Source of the DNA: an uncultured Bilophila sp.
GTDB lineage: Bacteria; Desulfobacterota; Desulfovibrionia; Desulfovibrionales; Desulfovibrionaceae
Direction: 5' to 3'
Length of the DNA stretch: 64,000 nt
NCBI GenBank assembly: GCA_902373525.1
Contig: CABKMN010000002.1
Location: forward strand, 62,001 to 126,000
How positions within the stretch are numbered: the stretch's first letter is position 1; the number at the start of each line of letters is the position of its first letter. Position numbers and translations under genes: made by a program. Below the pieces are notes generated by a model, which worked only from the letters and a program-made list of their open reading frames with translations, was not told the DNA's origin and did no database searches. Shown here piece by piece: positions 42,539 through 51,687 of the stretch.

Positions 42539-43522
42539 TTACCCCATGCACCGGCGCAGAACATCGGCGACGAGGGTTCGGGCAAGATTGATCTTGTATC
42601 GGTTCTGCAACAAGGGTTTCGCGCCGCGTACGGCGGCTTCGCCCGCCTCAACCGCCCGCACCTCGTCCAGCGGGCCGCCGATCAGCCGTTCCTCGGCTTC
42701 CTGCGCCCTATGGGGCACGTTGTGGACCGCGTTCAGGCAGATGCGCGCCGCCGTGACCACGCCGTCCTCCAGCGTGACGGCGACCGCACCGTTGACGATG
42801 GCGAAGTCTATGCTCCGGCGCAAAGCGATCTTGCCGAAAGCACTGCGGGTTCCCGGCGCGGGGACGGGCACGCGCACGGCGACGACCAGTTCGTCGCGGT
42901 CAAGCACGGTGGACCCGGCCCCCCGGTCGGCGGCGAAGAAATCCCCGACGGGAATGTCCCTCCGGGTCGTGCGGATCGTCGCATTGAGCGCAGCCAGCGC
43001 GGGGGCCGTGTCGCTCGGGTTCACGGCGACGCACCGGTTTACGGCTCCGAAGATGGAGTGGAAACGGTGGTCCCCGGCCACGGCGTAGCAGGTCCCGCCG
43101 CCCTTGCGCGCGCAGACGATGCGCCCGCCGAGCTTGTCCGGGTAACGGTAATACCAGCAGCGGTTTTCCTGGCAGATGTTGCCGCCGAGGGTCCCGATGT
43201 TCCGCAAAAGTGGGGAGGCCGTACGCCCCGCCGCCTCGGCCAGCGCGGCCCAGCGACCGCGCACAAGCGGCGACTCCGCCACCCGGGTCAGGGTCGCCAG
43301 TGCGCCGATGGACAGCAAGCCGTCCTTTTCCTCAATGGCGTCGAGGTCGGGGATGGTCTTGAGGTTGAGTATGTGAGTCGGGTACTCGGTCCACAACCGA
43401 TCCTTGAGGCATCCGAGCAAATCGGAGCCTCCCGCATTGACGCGGCAGCGTTCCCCGAGTTCACCCAGCACCGCAACGGCGTGGCCGAGACTTTCGGCAT
43501 TGATGTGCGTGAAGGACTTCAT
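42539..43522 (-). CDS. ndhF: molybdenum hydroxylase FAD subunit, nicotinate dehydrogenase type (327 aa)
   Basis: The ATG at 43522 has TAGGAG and overlaps the Mo-subunit stop. CoxM/XdhB-like FAD domain: the VNAGGSDLLGCLKDRL region and NIGTLGGNIC bind FAD; the C-terminal CO-dehydrogenase flavoprotein domain follows (about 200-320). It passes electrons from the iron-sulfur subunit to an acceptor. A Cys-rich insert (Cys117, Cys122, Cys137, Cys145 in NICQENRCWYYRYP, IVCARKGGGTCYAVAG) resembles the [4Fe-4S]-binding loop of 4-hydroxybenzoyl-CoA reductase beta subunits, but one expected Cys is Phe154. Placement next to hnr points to nicotinate 6-hydroxylation. Confidence 0.85.
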   Translation of the reverse strand: MKSFTHINAESLGHAVAVLGELGERCRVNAGGSDLLGCLKDRLWTEYPTHILNLKTIPDLDAIEEKDGLLSIGALATLTRVAESPLVRGRWAALAEAAGRTASPLLRNIGTLGGNICQENRCWYYRYPDKLGGRIVCARKGGGTCYAVAGDHRFHSIFGAVNRCVAVNPSDTAPALAALNATIRTTRRDIPVGDFFAADRGAGSTVLDRDELVVAVRVPVPAPGTRSAFGKIALRRSIDFAIVNGAVAVTLEDGVVTAARICLNAVHNVPHRAQEAEERLIGGPLDEVRAVEAGEAAVRGAKPLLQNRYKINLARTLVADVLRRCMG

Positions 43523-45885
43523 GTTCTTTCGCTCCTAACGGCGCCCAGCGCCTTGAGCAGCCGTTCCGGCGTGAACGGCGTTTCCCGCACCCGCACGCCG
43601 ATGGCGTTGTAGATGGCGTTGGAGAACGCCGCCATGCTTGGGCAGGCTGCCCCCTCCCCGCAGGCGGTAGCCCCAAAGGGGTGCGTGGGATCGCCGGGTT
43701 TCTCGATAATGATCGGGACCACGTCGCCGTCGAGCATAGTCGCCGGGCGGTAGTCCACAAAGTTGGGCGTCAGCAGCCAGCCGTGCCGCCGGTCCGTAAT
43801 GCAGTCGTTGCCGAGCGCGGCATTCTCGATGCCGTGCCGGGACGTGAGGAACTGCCCTTCCACGATCTTGGGATTCAGGGCGAAGCCCACGTTCTGGGCA
43901 TTGACAACGAGCACGTCGGAGAGCATGCCGGTTTTGGTATCCACGGTCAGGGACACGAACTGCGCCCCCTTCTCCTTGGGAATGTACAGGTGTGTGGGGT
44001 TGCCGTCCCGGATGCAGCGCTCGTGCGGCGAGTCGTTGCGGTAGTGCCCCACAATCTCGTGAACGCCGCCATACTTGTCGCACGGTCCGAAGGCCTCCGC
44101 GAACGCGAGTTCCTTTGCGGGATCGTCGAGCGCCCGGATGCGTCCGTCCTCGACGGTGAGCCGTTCCGGGGCGACGCCGAGTTTCGCCGCCGCCATGCCG
44201 AGAAGCTGCCTCCGGGCGTCCAGCGCAGCCTCGTAGGTGGCCCAGCCCTGAATCCACGTACCGCAACTGTTCGCGACCAATGTGGCGAAGGGCGTGGAGT
44301 CGGTATCGTGACATACGAGGCCGACCTTCGCATACGGAATGCCGAGTACTCTGGCGGCAATCTGGCACTGCACGGTATGCTGTCCCTGCCCCACGTCGGC
44401 TACGGCGCAGACCAGCGCGGCGGAACCGTCCGGGAAAATCTTGACCGTGGCCTCGCTGGAGTTGCCGGGGCCGGGACGGCCCGCGCCCATCGTGAAGATG
44501 GCCACGCCGAGCCCCTGCCGGTAGCGGCCCGTTTTTTCGGAGGGATGCTTCCAGCGGCGGCGCCAGTCCAGATGTTCGGCCCCGGCGTCGAGACATTCCG
44601 GGATGCCGCTGGAGGAAATGAAACAGGACTTGTAGTCGAGCGGGTCCCAGCCGGTGTCGATGTCCCCGGCGCGCATGCAATTTTTCCTACGCAGTTCCAC
44701 TGGGTCTATGCCGAGGACGTAGGCCGCGCTGTCCATTGCAATTTCCATGCCGTAATGCCCTTCCGGCGCGCCGTAGCCCTGCCACCCGGCGGAGAGAAAG
44801 CGGTTTGTCCACACGTAATGAATTTTGCCGCGCATATGCTTGCAATTACGGGAATACAGCACGGAACCCGTGGCGAGCAGAGCGTTTTTCGTGGGCCATT
44901 TGTCCCCGCCGACGCCGAGCTCCTGCCAATGCTCGTAGTCCACGGTAGTCAGCGTGCCGTCCTTCCTGAAGCCGAGGCGTACATCGGCGAGGCTGCCGCG
45001 CGACCAGCCGCACAGCATTTCCTCCTCACGGGAATAGGCGCAGCGCACCGTGCGACGCAGTCGCAACGCCGCGAATCCGGCCACAAGCAGGTAGTGCGAC
45101 GCCTTGTTCTGGTCCAGCACGTTGGGGTTCTTGGCCCCGAAACTGGCTCCGGCAAAGGCCGCCACATAATTGACCGCACTCACGGGCAGGCCGAGCGCCC
45201 TGGCGAAGTTGTGCCGGTCGTGGTGCAGGCCCTGCGAGTGGGTATACACGGTCAGCCTGCCGTCGGCCCATGTGATCGTGCAGCCGCGCGGCTCCATCGC
45301 GGGTGATTTGCAGTAGGCGTAGTACAGCCCCTTTTCCTCGACCACGAGGTCGGCCTCGGCCAGCCCCTTGTCTGCGTCCCCGAATCCGTGGAAATCGTGC
45401 GGCTCCTTGTTCGCGTACATCCCCGTCTCGGGATCGCGCCCGCTGAAATAGAAATGGTGTTCCCAGTCGTGCAGGTTGGACTCGCCCTCGAAGACTTCGG
45501 GGGCGTCGGGGCGCATAGCGTCGCGCAGGCTCGTCACGAAAGGCTTTTCGGCATAGCGGACCCGGATGCGTCCCAGCGCCTCCTCTGCGATTTCGGGCGT
45601 GTCCGCAACCACGGCGGCGACGTGTTCGCCCACATAGTGGACCGTCTTGCGGAACACGGTGGGAAAGTTGGCGTGGGTCATGACCAGATGGACGCCGGGA
45701 AGCGATTCGGCTCCGCTTGCGTCCAGCTCCACGATGTCGGCCTGCGGGTAGGGGCTCCGCAGCATACGCGCGTGCAGCATGTCCGGAAACCGGTAGTCCG
45801 CATAATAACGGGCGGCTCCGGTTACGCGCGGGAGCCCGTCCTTCTGGCGCACGTGCCCGCACAGCCCTTGCAAGTGCTCGTTCAT
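43519..45885 (-). CDS. molybdenum hydroxylase large subunit, probable nicotinate dehydrogenase (788 aa)
   Basis: The ATG at 45885 follows GAAAGGA and overlaps the preceding stop by ATGA. Xanthine-dehydrogenase-family molybdopterin subunit: an N-terminal a/b hammerhead (GLPRVTGAARYYADYRFPDMLHARM), MEPRGCTITWADGRLTVYTHSQG, AFAGASFGAKNP, and the C-terminal ATACGEGAACPS block with the probable catalytic Glu near residue 744. It inserts a hydroxyl from water into the pyridine ring. In Eubacterium barkeri nicotinate dehydrogenase this subunit is split into two chains; here it is one. Substrate is inferred from the adjacent 6-hydroxynicotinate reductase and the downstream-pathway genes, not from active-site residues. 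Confidence 0.85.
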   Translation of the reverse strand: MNEHLQGLCGHVRQKDGLPRVTGAARYYADYRFPDMLHARMLRSPYPQADIVELDASGAESLPGVHLVMTHANFPTVFRKTVHYVGEHVAAVVADTPEIAEEALGRIRVRYAEKPFVTSLRDAMRPDAPEVFEGESNLHDWEHHFYFSGRDPETGMYANKEPHDFHGFGDADKGLAEADLVVEEKGLYYAYCKSPAMEPRGCTITWADGRLTVYTHSQGLHHDRHNFARALGLPVSAVNYVAAFAGASFGAKNPNVLDQNKASHYLLVAGFAALRLRRTVRCAYSREEEMLCGWSRGSLADVRLGFRKDGTLTTVDYEHWQELGVGGDKWPTKNALLATGSVLYSRNCKHMRGKIHYVWTNRFLSAGWQGYGAPEGHYGMEIAMDSAAYVLGIDPVELRRKNCMRAGDIDTGWDPLDYKSCFISSSGIPECLDAGAEHLDWRRRWKHPSEKTGRYRQGLGVAIFTMGAGRPGPGNSSEATVKIFPDGSAALVCAVADVGQGQHTVQCQIAARVLGIPYAKVGLVCHDTDSTPFATLVANSCGTWIQGWATYEAALDARRQLLGMAAAKLGVAPERLTVEDGRIRALDDPAKELAFAEAFGPCDKYGGVHEIVGHYRNDSPHERCIRDGNPTHLYIPKEKGAQFVSLTVDTKTGMLSDVLVVNAQNVGFALNPKIVEGQFLTSRHGIENAALGNDCITDRRHGWLLTPNFVDYRPATMLDGDVVPIIIEKPGDPTHPFGATACGEGAACPSMAAFSNAIYNAIGVRVRETPFTPERLLKALGAVRSERT

Positions 45886-46370
45886 GTCCTTTCTCCCGCC
45901 ATGCGGCGTGCGGCGTTCTCCACGGCGCTGATGATGTGCTCGTAGTTGCCGCAGATGCAGATATTGCCCGAGAGCGCCTCCTTGATTTCGGCCCGGTCGG
46001 GATGCGGGTTCCGGGCCAGCAGGGCCTTGGCGCACAGGATCATCCCCGGGGAGCAGAAGCCGCACTGTGCTCCGTATTCCTCCAGCCACGCCTCCTGAAG
46101 CGGATGAAGCCGATCCTCCTGTGCCAGCCCTTCGATGGTTTCGACACTCTTTCCATCCTGCTCCACGGCCAGCAGCATGCAGGAAGGCATGGCCACACCG
46201 TCCACAAGCACCGTACACGAACCGCAAGCCCCTTCGTCACAGGCTTCCTTGGTCCCGGTCAGACCGAGATCATCCCTCAGAACCGAGGCCAGCGTCCGGC
46301 TCGGGTCCACCATCAGCGTCCGGCTCCGGCCATTGACCCGGAGCGTAATCGTCGTGCGTTCGCCGTCCAT
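45882..46370 (-). CDS. ndhS: molybdenum hydroxylase [2Fe-2S] subunit, probable nicotinate dehydrogenase (162 aa)
   Basis: The ATG at 46370 has a perfect GGAGGTGA. The plant-type ferredoxin domain has cluster Cys44, Cys49, Cys52 and Cys64 (EACDEGACGSC). The helical domain has the second cluster Cys103, Cys106, Cys138 and Cys140 (QCGFCSPGM, GNICICGNYEHI). The subunit relays electrons from molybdenum to FAD. It is 4 bp upstream of hnr's end in the operon and overlaps the large-subunit start, giving gene order hnr-S-large-FAD. Length is standard for the family. Confidence 0.9.
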   Translation of the reverse strand: MDGERTTITLRVNGRSRTLMVDPSRTLASVLRDDLGLTGTKEACDEGACGSCTVLVDGVAMPSCMLLAVEQDGKSVETIEGLAQEDRLHPLQEAWLEEYGAQCGFCSPGMILCAKALLARNPHPDRAEIKEALSGNICICGNYEHIISAVENAARRMAGERT

Positions 46371-46374
46371 GCCG

Positions 46375-47877
46375 TCACCTCCTGATGGTTCCGATCTGCG
46401 AAAAGTCCGTCACCGCGTCCTGATAGCCGCCGATGCCGTCGTAAACCTCGCGCCGCATGGTCATTTCGATGGGGGAGATGGTGGACGGTGTGGGACTCCA
46501 CGAAAACGGCTCGCCCGGAATCTTTTCCACGTCCACCATGTAGGTGATGCCGCCGCCGGGCCAGATGTAGGCGTCAGCGCCGCCCACGGTCAGCCTGATG
46601 TTGCCCCTGTTGACCTCCTCCCAGACCTTCTGGGGGGATTCGGGCGTCAGCGAGAAACGGACCCCGCCGCCCGCGCCGCCCATGTACAGCACCGTCACCC
46701 GCGAGGGCTGAGCGCGGCGGCGAATCTTGTCCATCGCCTCATGCACGGCCTGCGGAATCTCGATTTCCACGGGTTCGAGCCGCTCGTCGAGCCGGAGGAG
46801 CGCCATGCGCTCCATGTTCGGCTCGGTGACGAGCAGGGTCAGGCCGGGCCACGCCACGGCGGGATCGATGGACGCGATGGCCTCGCTGGCATGATGGACG
46901 GAGGTGCCGCCCCAACCATCGCCCTTCCGTCCGAGATAGCGTCCCGGTGTGCTGCACGTGCCGACGGGCACGATGCCGGTGGGCGGGAAGTCGAGGTCCT
47001 CGCTGCCGGGATGGGCGGTCATGAGCCCGGTGATCGCGCCGTCGAGGATAATCACCTCGTCCACCAGCCCCTTGAAGTACGCCCCCACGGACCCCACCTG
47101 ACTGCCGCAGGCCGGACGCATACGCTCGGCGCGGACGCCGTTGATGACCGGAGGCTGGCCCGCCTGCAATTCCAGCGTGGTGTCCTCCACGGTGAGGGTT
47201 ACGCGCCGCTTGTTGGCGAGATCGACCACAGCCTGCGCCGCGTAGCAGCCGTGCTTGCCCGTGAGTACGTTGGCCCCTCCGATGGAAAGCAGCTTGCTGC
47301 CGTATTCCTCGGTGGTGACGTGGCCCACGGGGTGGCCCTTGTAGCGTACCACGGCGGTTTCCCTGCCGATGAAATAGTCGGTGTCGATCTTGACCTTGAC
47401 TCCGGAGAAGGTCAGGGGGGCCTCGGTCACGGCAGTGACCACGTCGATGCCGTTAACTCGCTTCTGCACGATGATCGGCGCGGGCCGGGGGTTGGGGTAC
47501 AGCGTGCCCGCCCCGATGCCCGTCACCAGCGGACGGCTGATCGCCACGGCCCCGGGATCGGCGGACGGCGGTTCGTCAGGCATGGGTACCAGCTCGGCGT
47601 CGCGTACGAGTCGCCCCCCGTCGTTGCAGTAACGCTGGCACGCCCCGAGCTGCCCGAAAGGAATGTGGCAGCGCACGGGACAGTGGCGGCACTCCAGAAA
47701 TTCGGTCATGGCCTCCCTGACGATGGCCTTGGCCGGGCAGTTCTTGGCGCACAGGCCGCATTCCACGCACAGTTCCGCGTCGATGGCGTAGGGCGCGACG
47801 TCGGATACGGCGCTCTTGGGGCACAGATCACGGCAGACGCCGCACGACTTGCATAGGTCCTTTTGAATGACGAACAT
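46375..47877 (-). CDS. hnr: 6-hydroxynicotinate reductase (500 aa)
   Basis: This iron-sulfur protein opens with two ferredoxin-type [4Fe-4S] motifs (Cys9/12/15/19 and Cys37/40/43/47) and a further CRHCPVRC (Cys63/66/70). The long rest contains ISRPLVTGIGAGTLYPNPRPAP, RLKGLVDEVIILDG-like and GGAGGGVRFSLTPESP blocks. This layout is that of E. barkeri Hnr, which reduces 6-hydroxynicotinate with ferredoxin to 6-oxo-1,4,5,6-tetrahydronicotinate. The gene lies between an amidohydrolase and the molybdenum hydroxylase subunits, exactly where the next pathway step is expected. The ribosome site is weak (GAGAG), with likely coupling to the upstream stop 14 bp away. Confidence 0.85.
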   Translation of the reverse strand: MFVIQKDLCKSCGVCRDLCPKSAVSDVAPYAIDAELCVECGLCAKNCPAKAIVREAMTEFLECRHCPVRCHIPFGQLGACQRYCNDGGRLVRDAELVPMPDEPPSADPGAVAISRPLVTGIGAGTLYPNPRPAPIIVQKRVNGIDVVTAVTEAPLTFSGVKVKIDTDYFIGRETAVVRYKGHPVGHVTTEEYGSKLLSIGGANVLTGKHGCYAAQAVVDLANKRRVTLTVEDTTLELQAGQPPVINGVRAERMRPACGSQVGSVGAYFKGLVDEVIILDGAITGLMTAHPGSEDLDFPPTGIVPVGTCSTPGRYLGRKGDGWGGTSVHHASEAIASIDPAVAWPGLTLLVTEPNMERMALLRLDERLEPVEIEIPQAVHEAMDKIRRRAQPSRVTVLYMGGAGGGVRFSLTPESPQKVWEEVNRGNIRLTVGGADAYIWPGGGITYMVDVEKIPGEPFSWSPTPSTISPIEMTMRREVYDGIGGYQDAVTDFSQIGTIRR

Positions 47878-47891
47878 AGCGAACTCTCTTG

Positions 47892-49178
47892 CTAAACGGA
47901 TTGTTCCGGACGGAACCGGAGGGCATTTTCGCGCAGCACCAGACGGGCCAGCGACAGGGCGGATTCCGTATCGTCCGCGCCCCGCTCCATGCGGCGAGCG
48001 AGGACGTCCGCGAGGATATCCCGCATCAGCCGGGCATGGATGCAGGCCTCTTCCATCAGGCCCGCGTCAGACCCCCATATGATTTTACCGCAGGGCACCG
48101 CGTCGAGCAGTTCGTCGAGATAGCGCACCGCCGTGGCTTCGGAAATCGCCGGGAGCCAGTTGATGTTCAGGCGGACATTGGCCTTGGTCTTGACCACGGC
48201 GCAGGCCGTCATGATGTCGGGATAGGCCGCGTGGAACAACTCAAAGCCCGTCTCCGGGTGACGGTCGAAAAAGGCGGGCAGACCGGGCTGAAGTGCGTAG
48301 GCGTTGCGGCCCGTCTTGCAGCAGTGGAAGCCGGTATGCAGCTGCATGGGCACCCCGGCGCGTGCGCAGGCATCCGCCACGCGGTCCAGCGCGTAGCCGG
48401 CGAAACGCCGTTTCCCCTCCTCATCGGGCACCCCGTTCCAGAGCGCCCGGAAGGTCTCGCGATCCGTGGGCAGATAGTCCGCCGCGTGGAGGTATTCCAG
48501 CGCCGACTTGACCGCGACCACACCCCATTCGGCGAGGAACGCGGGAAACGGGCCGTCCAGAAAGGCGTCGAAGGCGTCGGGCTCGCGGACCTCGAGCCCG
48601 TACTTTTCCCGGATGGCGTCCTGCGCCGCCGGGTGGAAGGCGAAGGCGAGGAGGTCCATACGGAGCACGGGCAGGAATCCGGCGAACCGGGTAGCCTCCG
48701 TCGCCGCGCGCCGCCGCAGGGGATGCCCGAGGTTGCGGGACCACAGGTCCCGTTCAAACTCGGTCGTCTGGCCCCGGTCCACGCACACGCTCTCGATCCC
48801 GTACCGTTCCATCAGCACCGAAAACCAGCCCGCCGGATCGGCGTAGGCCAGAGACGCCCGCGCGCCGAGTTCGTCGAGCGCGGCGGGATCGTCCGGCTGG
48901 AATGGGATGTCGTAGACGTCCGCGAGGACGGCGGCAAACACCCGCGCGTAGGTGGTGTTGCGGGTCAGGGGATAGGCCGCGGCGAAGGCCCGCCGGAACC
49001 CCTCCTCCGGCGCGTATCCGGCGGAACGCAGGTCGTCCCACAGGTACAGGCCGGATACGAAGGCTTCGGCGCAGTCGCCGGAAAAGCCGTACGCTTCCGG
49101 TTCGAGGAGGTGGGCGTGGGTGTCCACGGCCCAGATGCGCGCGATGCCGTGCGCGAGGTCTTCACGGAGGAAGGACAT
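47892..49178 (-). CDS. amidohydrolase-2-type metal hydrolase, candidate enamidase (428 aa)
   Basis: The ATG at 49178 follows AGGAG. TIM-barrel amidohydrolase: HAH in AVDTHAHLLEP (about 18-28), Lys in VVAVKSALEYLHAADY, MQLHTGFH, FELFHAAYPDIM (His) and KIIWGSDAGLMEE (Asp). The best-matching group is the uronate-isomerase/amidohydrolase-2 branch, not the dihydroorotase-like branch of the known E. barkeri enamidase. It is sandwiched between the ABC binding protein and hnr. The pathway needs a hydrolase at this step (6-oxotetrahydronicotinate to 2-formylglutarate), so I propose that this enzyme does it; a processing role on the imported compound is equally possible. Confidence 0.7.
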   Translation of the reverse strand: MSFLREDLAHGIARIWAVDTHAHLLEPEAYGFSGDCAEAFVSGLYLWDDLRSAGYAPEEGFRRAFAAAYPLTRNTTYARVFAAVLADVYDIPFQPDDPAALDELGARASLAYADPAGWFSVLMERYGIESVCVDRGQTTEFERDLWSRNLGHPLRRRAATEATRFAGFLPVLRMDLLAFAFHPAAQDAIREKYGLEVREPDAFDAFLDGPFPAFLAEWGVVAVKSALEYLHAADYLPTDRETFRALWNGVPDEEGKRRFAGYALDRVADACARAGVPMQLHTGFHCCKTGRNAYALQPGLPAFFDRHPETGFELFHAAYPDIMTACAVVKTKANVRLNINWLPAISEATAVRYLDELLDAVPCGKIIWGSDAGLMEEACIHARLMRDILADVLARRMERGADDTESALSLARLVLRENALRFRPEQSV

Positions 49179-49227
49179 GGGCGGCTCCTGTGGAGGGAGG
49201 CCGGAAACCCCCGGCCTCTGGGAAGGG

Positions 49228-50787
49228 TTACTGGAGATCGACGCTCCAGAAATGGGTCCGGTTGAGCACGTTGTAGAAAAAGCCCTTCACCCGAGTACTG
49301 TTGGCGTACACCTTGTTGAGCTGGTACAGCGGCACGTAGACGGCCTGTTCCGCGCCGATCCGGTTCATCTGCTTGAAGGTTTCCACGCGCAGATTGTCGT
49401 CGGGCGTGCTGATGGTGATCCGCTTCAGGCGTTCGATTTCGGGATCGTTCCAGAATGAGGCGTTCCAGCCGGTGGGGCAACGCTCGAAGTCGTAGAGATA
49501 CCCGGCTGTGTTTTCCGCATCCTCGCGCTCGGAGAACCAGCTCATGAGGGAGATGCCGTAATCGCCCTTCTTGTGCATGGCCATCTGGTTGTCGAAGGTC
49601 ACCTTCTGTATGTTCACATCAATGCCGATCTGCTGGAGGTAGGCCTGAAGGTAGACTACGAGCTGATCGAATTCCTGATGCCGTTCGGAGGCGTAGATAA
49701 GCGTGGTCTTGAAGCCCTTGGGGTACTTGGACTGCTTCAGATACGCCTTGGCCTTCTTAAGATCGTAGTCGTAGCCGATGTCGTCCAGCCACCCGGGCGT
49801 ACCCTTGGGGATGATGCCGCGCTGCGGGGAGGCGGTGCCCTTCTCCACATAGGTGATCAGTTCACGGTAGTTGATGGCGCAGCTCATGGCCCGGCGCACG
49901 TTCAGGTCGTCGAAGGGCGGCTTGGTCACGTCCATCGTGAGATAGATGCTGCGTGGTACGGAATACTGGGCGATGGTGATCCCCGGCTGGCCCTTGAGCG
50001 CGCCGAGCTGTTCCTGCGTGAGACGGTCGACCACGTGCAGATCGCCCTTTTCGAGCATAAGCCGGGCGGTGGTGGGGTCCTTCACGATGATGCAGGCCAC
50101 CTTGTCCACCTTGGGCGCGGTCTTGCCGTCGGGCACGCCGCCCCAGTACTCGGCGTTGCGTTCAAGCACGATGCGCTGATTATCCTGCCATTCCGCTAAC
50201 TTGAAAGGACCCGTTCCGCAGGCGTGGCTGGCGAGAAAATTCTCGGCGGTGGGATCGGAGGCGGTAAGATGCTTCTTGATGAAGGTGGGGCTGACGATGA
50301 AGTAGCCAGCGCTGGAGATGTCGTTCACGAAACGGGGCCACGGCTTGGGCAGGACTACCTGAAATGTGTATTCGTCCACCACCCGGAAGCTGTCGGCGTC
50401 GCAGGCGGTGAGCATGTTGCCGATGCCGACCTTCTGAATCTTGAAGGTACGGTCCCAGTTGTACTTCACGGCTTCGGCGTTGAATGGGGTGCCGTCGTGG
50501 AAGGTCACGCCCTTGCGGAGCTTGAAGGTGATGGTCCGGAAATCGTCGGACACGGTCCACGATTCGGCCAGCGCGGGGAGCAGCCTGCCGTCGCGCGTAC
50601 CCTGTACGAGCGACTCGTAGATCGCGGTGGTGATCACCGCCGACTCTTCCGATCCCGCCTGCGCCGGATCGAGCGTGTCGGTTTCGGAGATGCGGTACTT
50701 AAGCACCTTGGGTTCGGCGGCGAGGGCCACGGACCCTATGAGCAGGATCAGCGACAGAACCAGAAACGAGCGAAGCAGCTTGTACAT
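49228..50787 (-). CDS. family-5 ABC periplasmic binding protein (519 aa)
   Basis: The ATG at 50787 begins a clear Sec signal (MYKLLRSFLVLSLILLIGSV, cleavage after ALA). A longer frame upstream reads through the permease gene antiphase and is not coding. Peptide/nickel-type binding fold: FKLRKGVTFHDGTPFNAEAVKYNWD and VRRAMSCAINYRELITYVEKG are the signature blocks. It is the fifth gene of the Opp/Dpp transporter set that leads the nicotinate operon. It may bind nicotinate, a nicotinyl conjugate or a peptide; the fold does not tell. Confidence 0.88.
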   Translation of the reverse strand: MYKLLRSFLVLSLILLIGSVALAAEPKVLKYRISETDTLDPAQAGSEESAVITTAIYESLVQGTRDGRLLPALAESWTVSDDFRTITFKLRKGVTFHDGTPFNAEAVKYNWDRTFKIQKVGIGNMLTACDADSFRVVDEYTFQVVLPKPWPRFVNDISSAGYFIVSPTFIKKHLTASDPTAENFLASHACGTGPFKLAEWQDNQRIVLERNAEYWGGVPDGKTAPKVDKVACIIVKDPTTARLMLEKGDLHVVDRLTQEQLGALKGQPGITIAQYSVPRSIYLTMDVTKPPFDDLNVRRAMSCAINYRELITYVEKGTASPQRGIIPKGTPGWLDDIGYDYDLKKAKAYLKQSKYPKGFKTTLIYASERHQEFDQLVVYLQAYLQQIGIDVNIQKVTFDNQMAMHKKGDYGISLMSWFSEREDAENTAGYLYDFERCPTGWNASFWNDPEIERLKRITISTPDDNLRVETFKQMNRIGAEQAVYVPLYQLNKVYANSTRVKGFFYNVLNRTHFWSVDLQ

Positions 50788-50831
50788 ACGAGGCTCCAGA
50801 GCTGGACGTTGAGAAAAGAGGGCACCTGACG

Positions 50832-51674
50832 CTACTTGGTCCCGAACCGGGGATCGAGATAATCCCGGATGGCGTCGCCAAGCAGATTGAAGCCGATGAC
50901 GGTGAGGAGGATGACGAGGCCGGGAAAGGTGGGATACCACCACGCTTCCTGAAGGAAGCTGCGGCCGTCGCTGATCATGGCGCCCCACTCCGGGGACGGC
51001 GGCTGTGCGCCCACGCCGATGAAGCTGAGGCCCGCCGCGTACATGATCACGTTGCCGAAGGACAGGGAAGCCTGAATGATGATGGGGGACAGGGTATTGG
51101 GGATGACGTGGGTGGCAAGGATGCGCGCCCGTCCCGCGCCCACGCCCACGGCGGCCTCGATGTAGGTCGCCTCGCGCACCAGCAGCACCTGCCCCCGGAT
51201 AAGTCGGGCGTACATGGGCCACCATGTGATGATCAGCGAAATCATGGTGTTTTCGAGGCTCGGCCCGAGCACCGCCGCGATGAGCACCGCCAGCACCAGA
51301 TAGGGCACGGACATGAATACGTCGGTCACGCGCATGACGATTTCATCGAACAGGCCGCCCACATAGCCGGATACGACGCCCACCACCGAGCCAATGACCG
51401 AGGTGAAGAATACCACCGTGACGCCGAGCGACAGCGAGATGCGCGCCCCGTACAGGATGCGGGAGAAGATGTCCCGCCCAAGGGAGTCGGTGCCGCACAG
51501 GTGGGCCCAGGACGGGGGCTGGAGCCGTTCCACCGGGCTGATCCGAAAGGGATCGTAGGGGGCGATCTGAGGGGCGAAGATCGCGCAGACGACCAGCCCG
51601 ATGACGATGGTCAGCCCCGTGATGGTCAGGGCGTTGCGCTTGAGCGTCGGAAGCAGGGCATAACGATTGTGCAT
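50832..51674 (-). CDS. peptide-type ABC permease, DppC-like (280 aa)
   Basis: The ATG at 51674 has AAGGTGG; a GTG four codons earlier is too close to it. It has the DppC-type CGTDSLGRDIFSRILYGARIS motif, five to six membrane helices and the EAA loop IEAAVGVGAGRARILATHVIP. It forms the translocation channel with the DppB-like subunit encoded 13 bp upstream. Gene order ATPase-ATPase-permease-permease-binding protein is a complete import system. Confidence 0.92.
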   Translation of the reverse strand: MHNRYALLPTLKRNALTITGLTIVIGLVVCAIFAPQIAPYDPFRISPVERLQPPSWAHLCGTDSLGRDIFSRILYGARISLSLGVTVVFFTSVIGSVVGVVSGYVGGLFDEIVMRVTDVFMSVPYLVLAVLIAAVLGPSLENTMISLIITWWPMYARLIRGQVLLVREATYIEAAVGVGAGRARILATHVIPNTLSPIIIQASLSFGNVIMYAAGLSFIGVGAQPPSPEWGAMISDGRSFLQEAWWYPTFPGLVILLTVIGFNLLGDAIRDYLDPRFGTK

Positions 51675-51687
51675 GACGGTTCCCACC

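Noticed and set aside
42539..46370. Aldehyde oxidoreductase or CO dehydrogenase as the role of the molybdenum hydroxylase
   Set aside because: The subunit motifs alone would allow it, but cotranscription with hnr and linkage to the whole downstream pathway favour nicotinate dehydrogenase.
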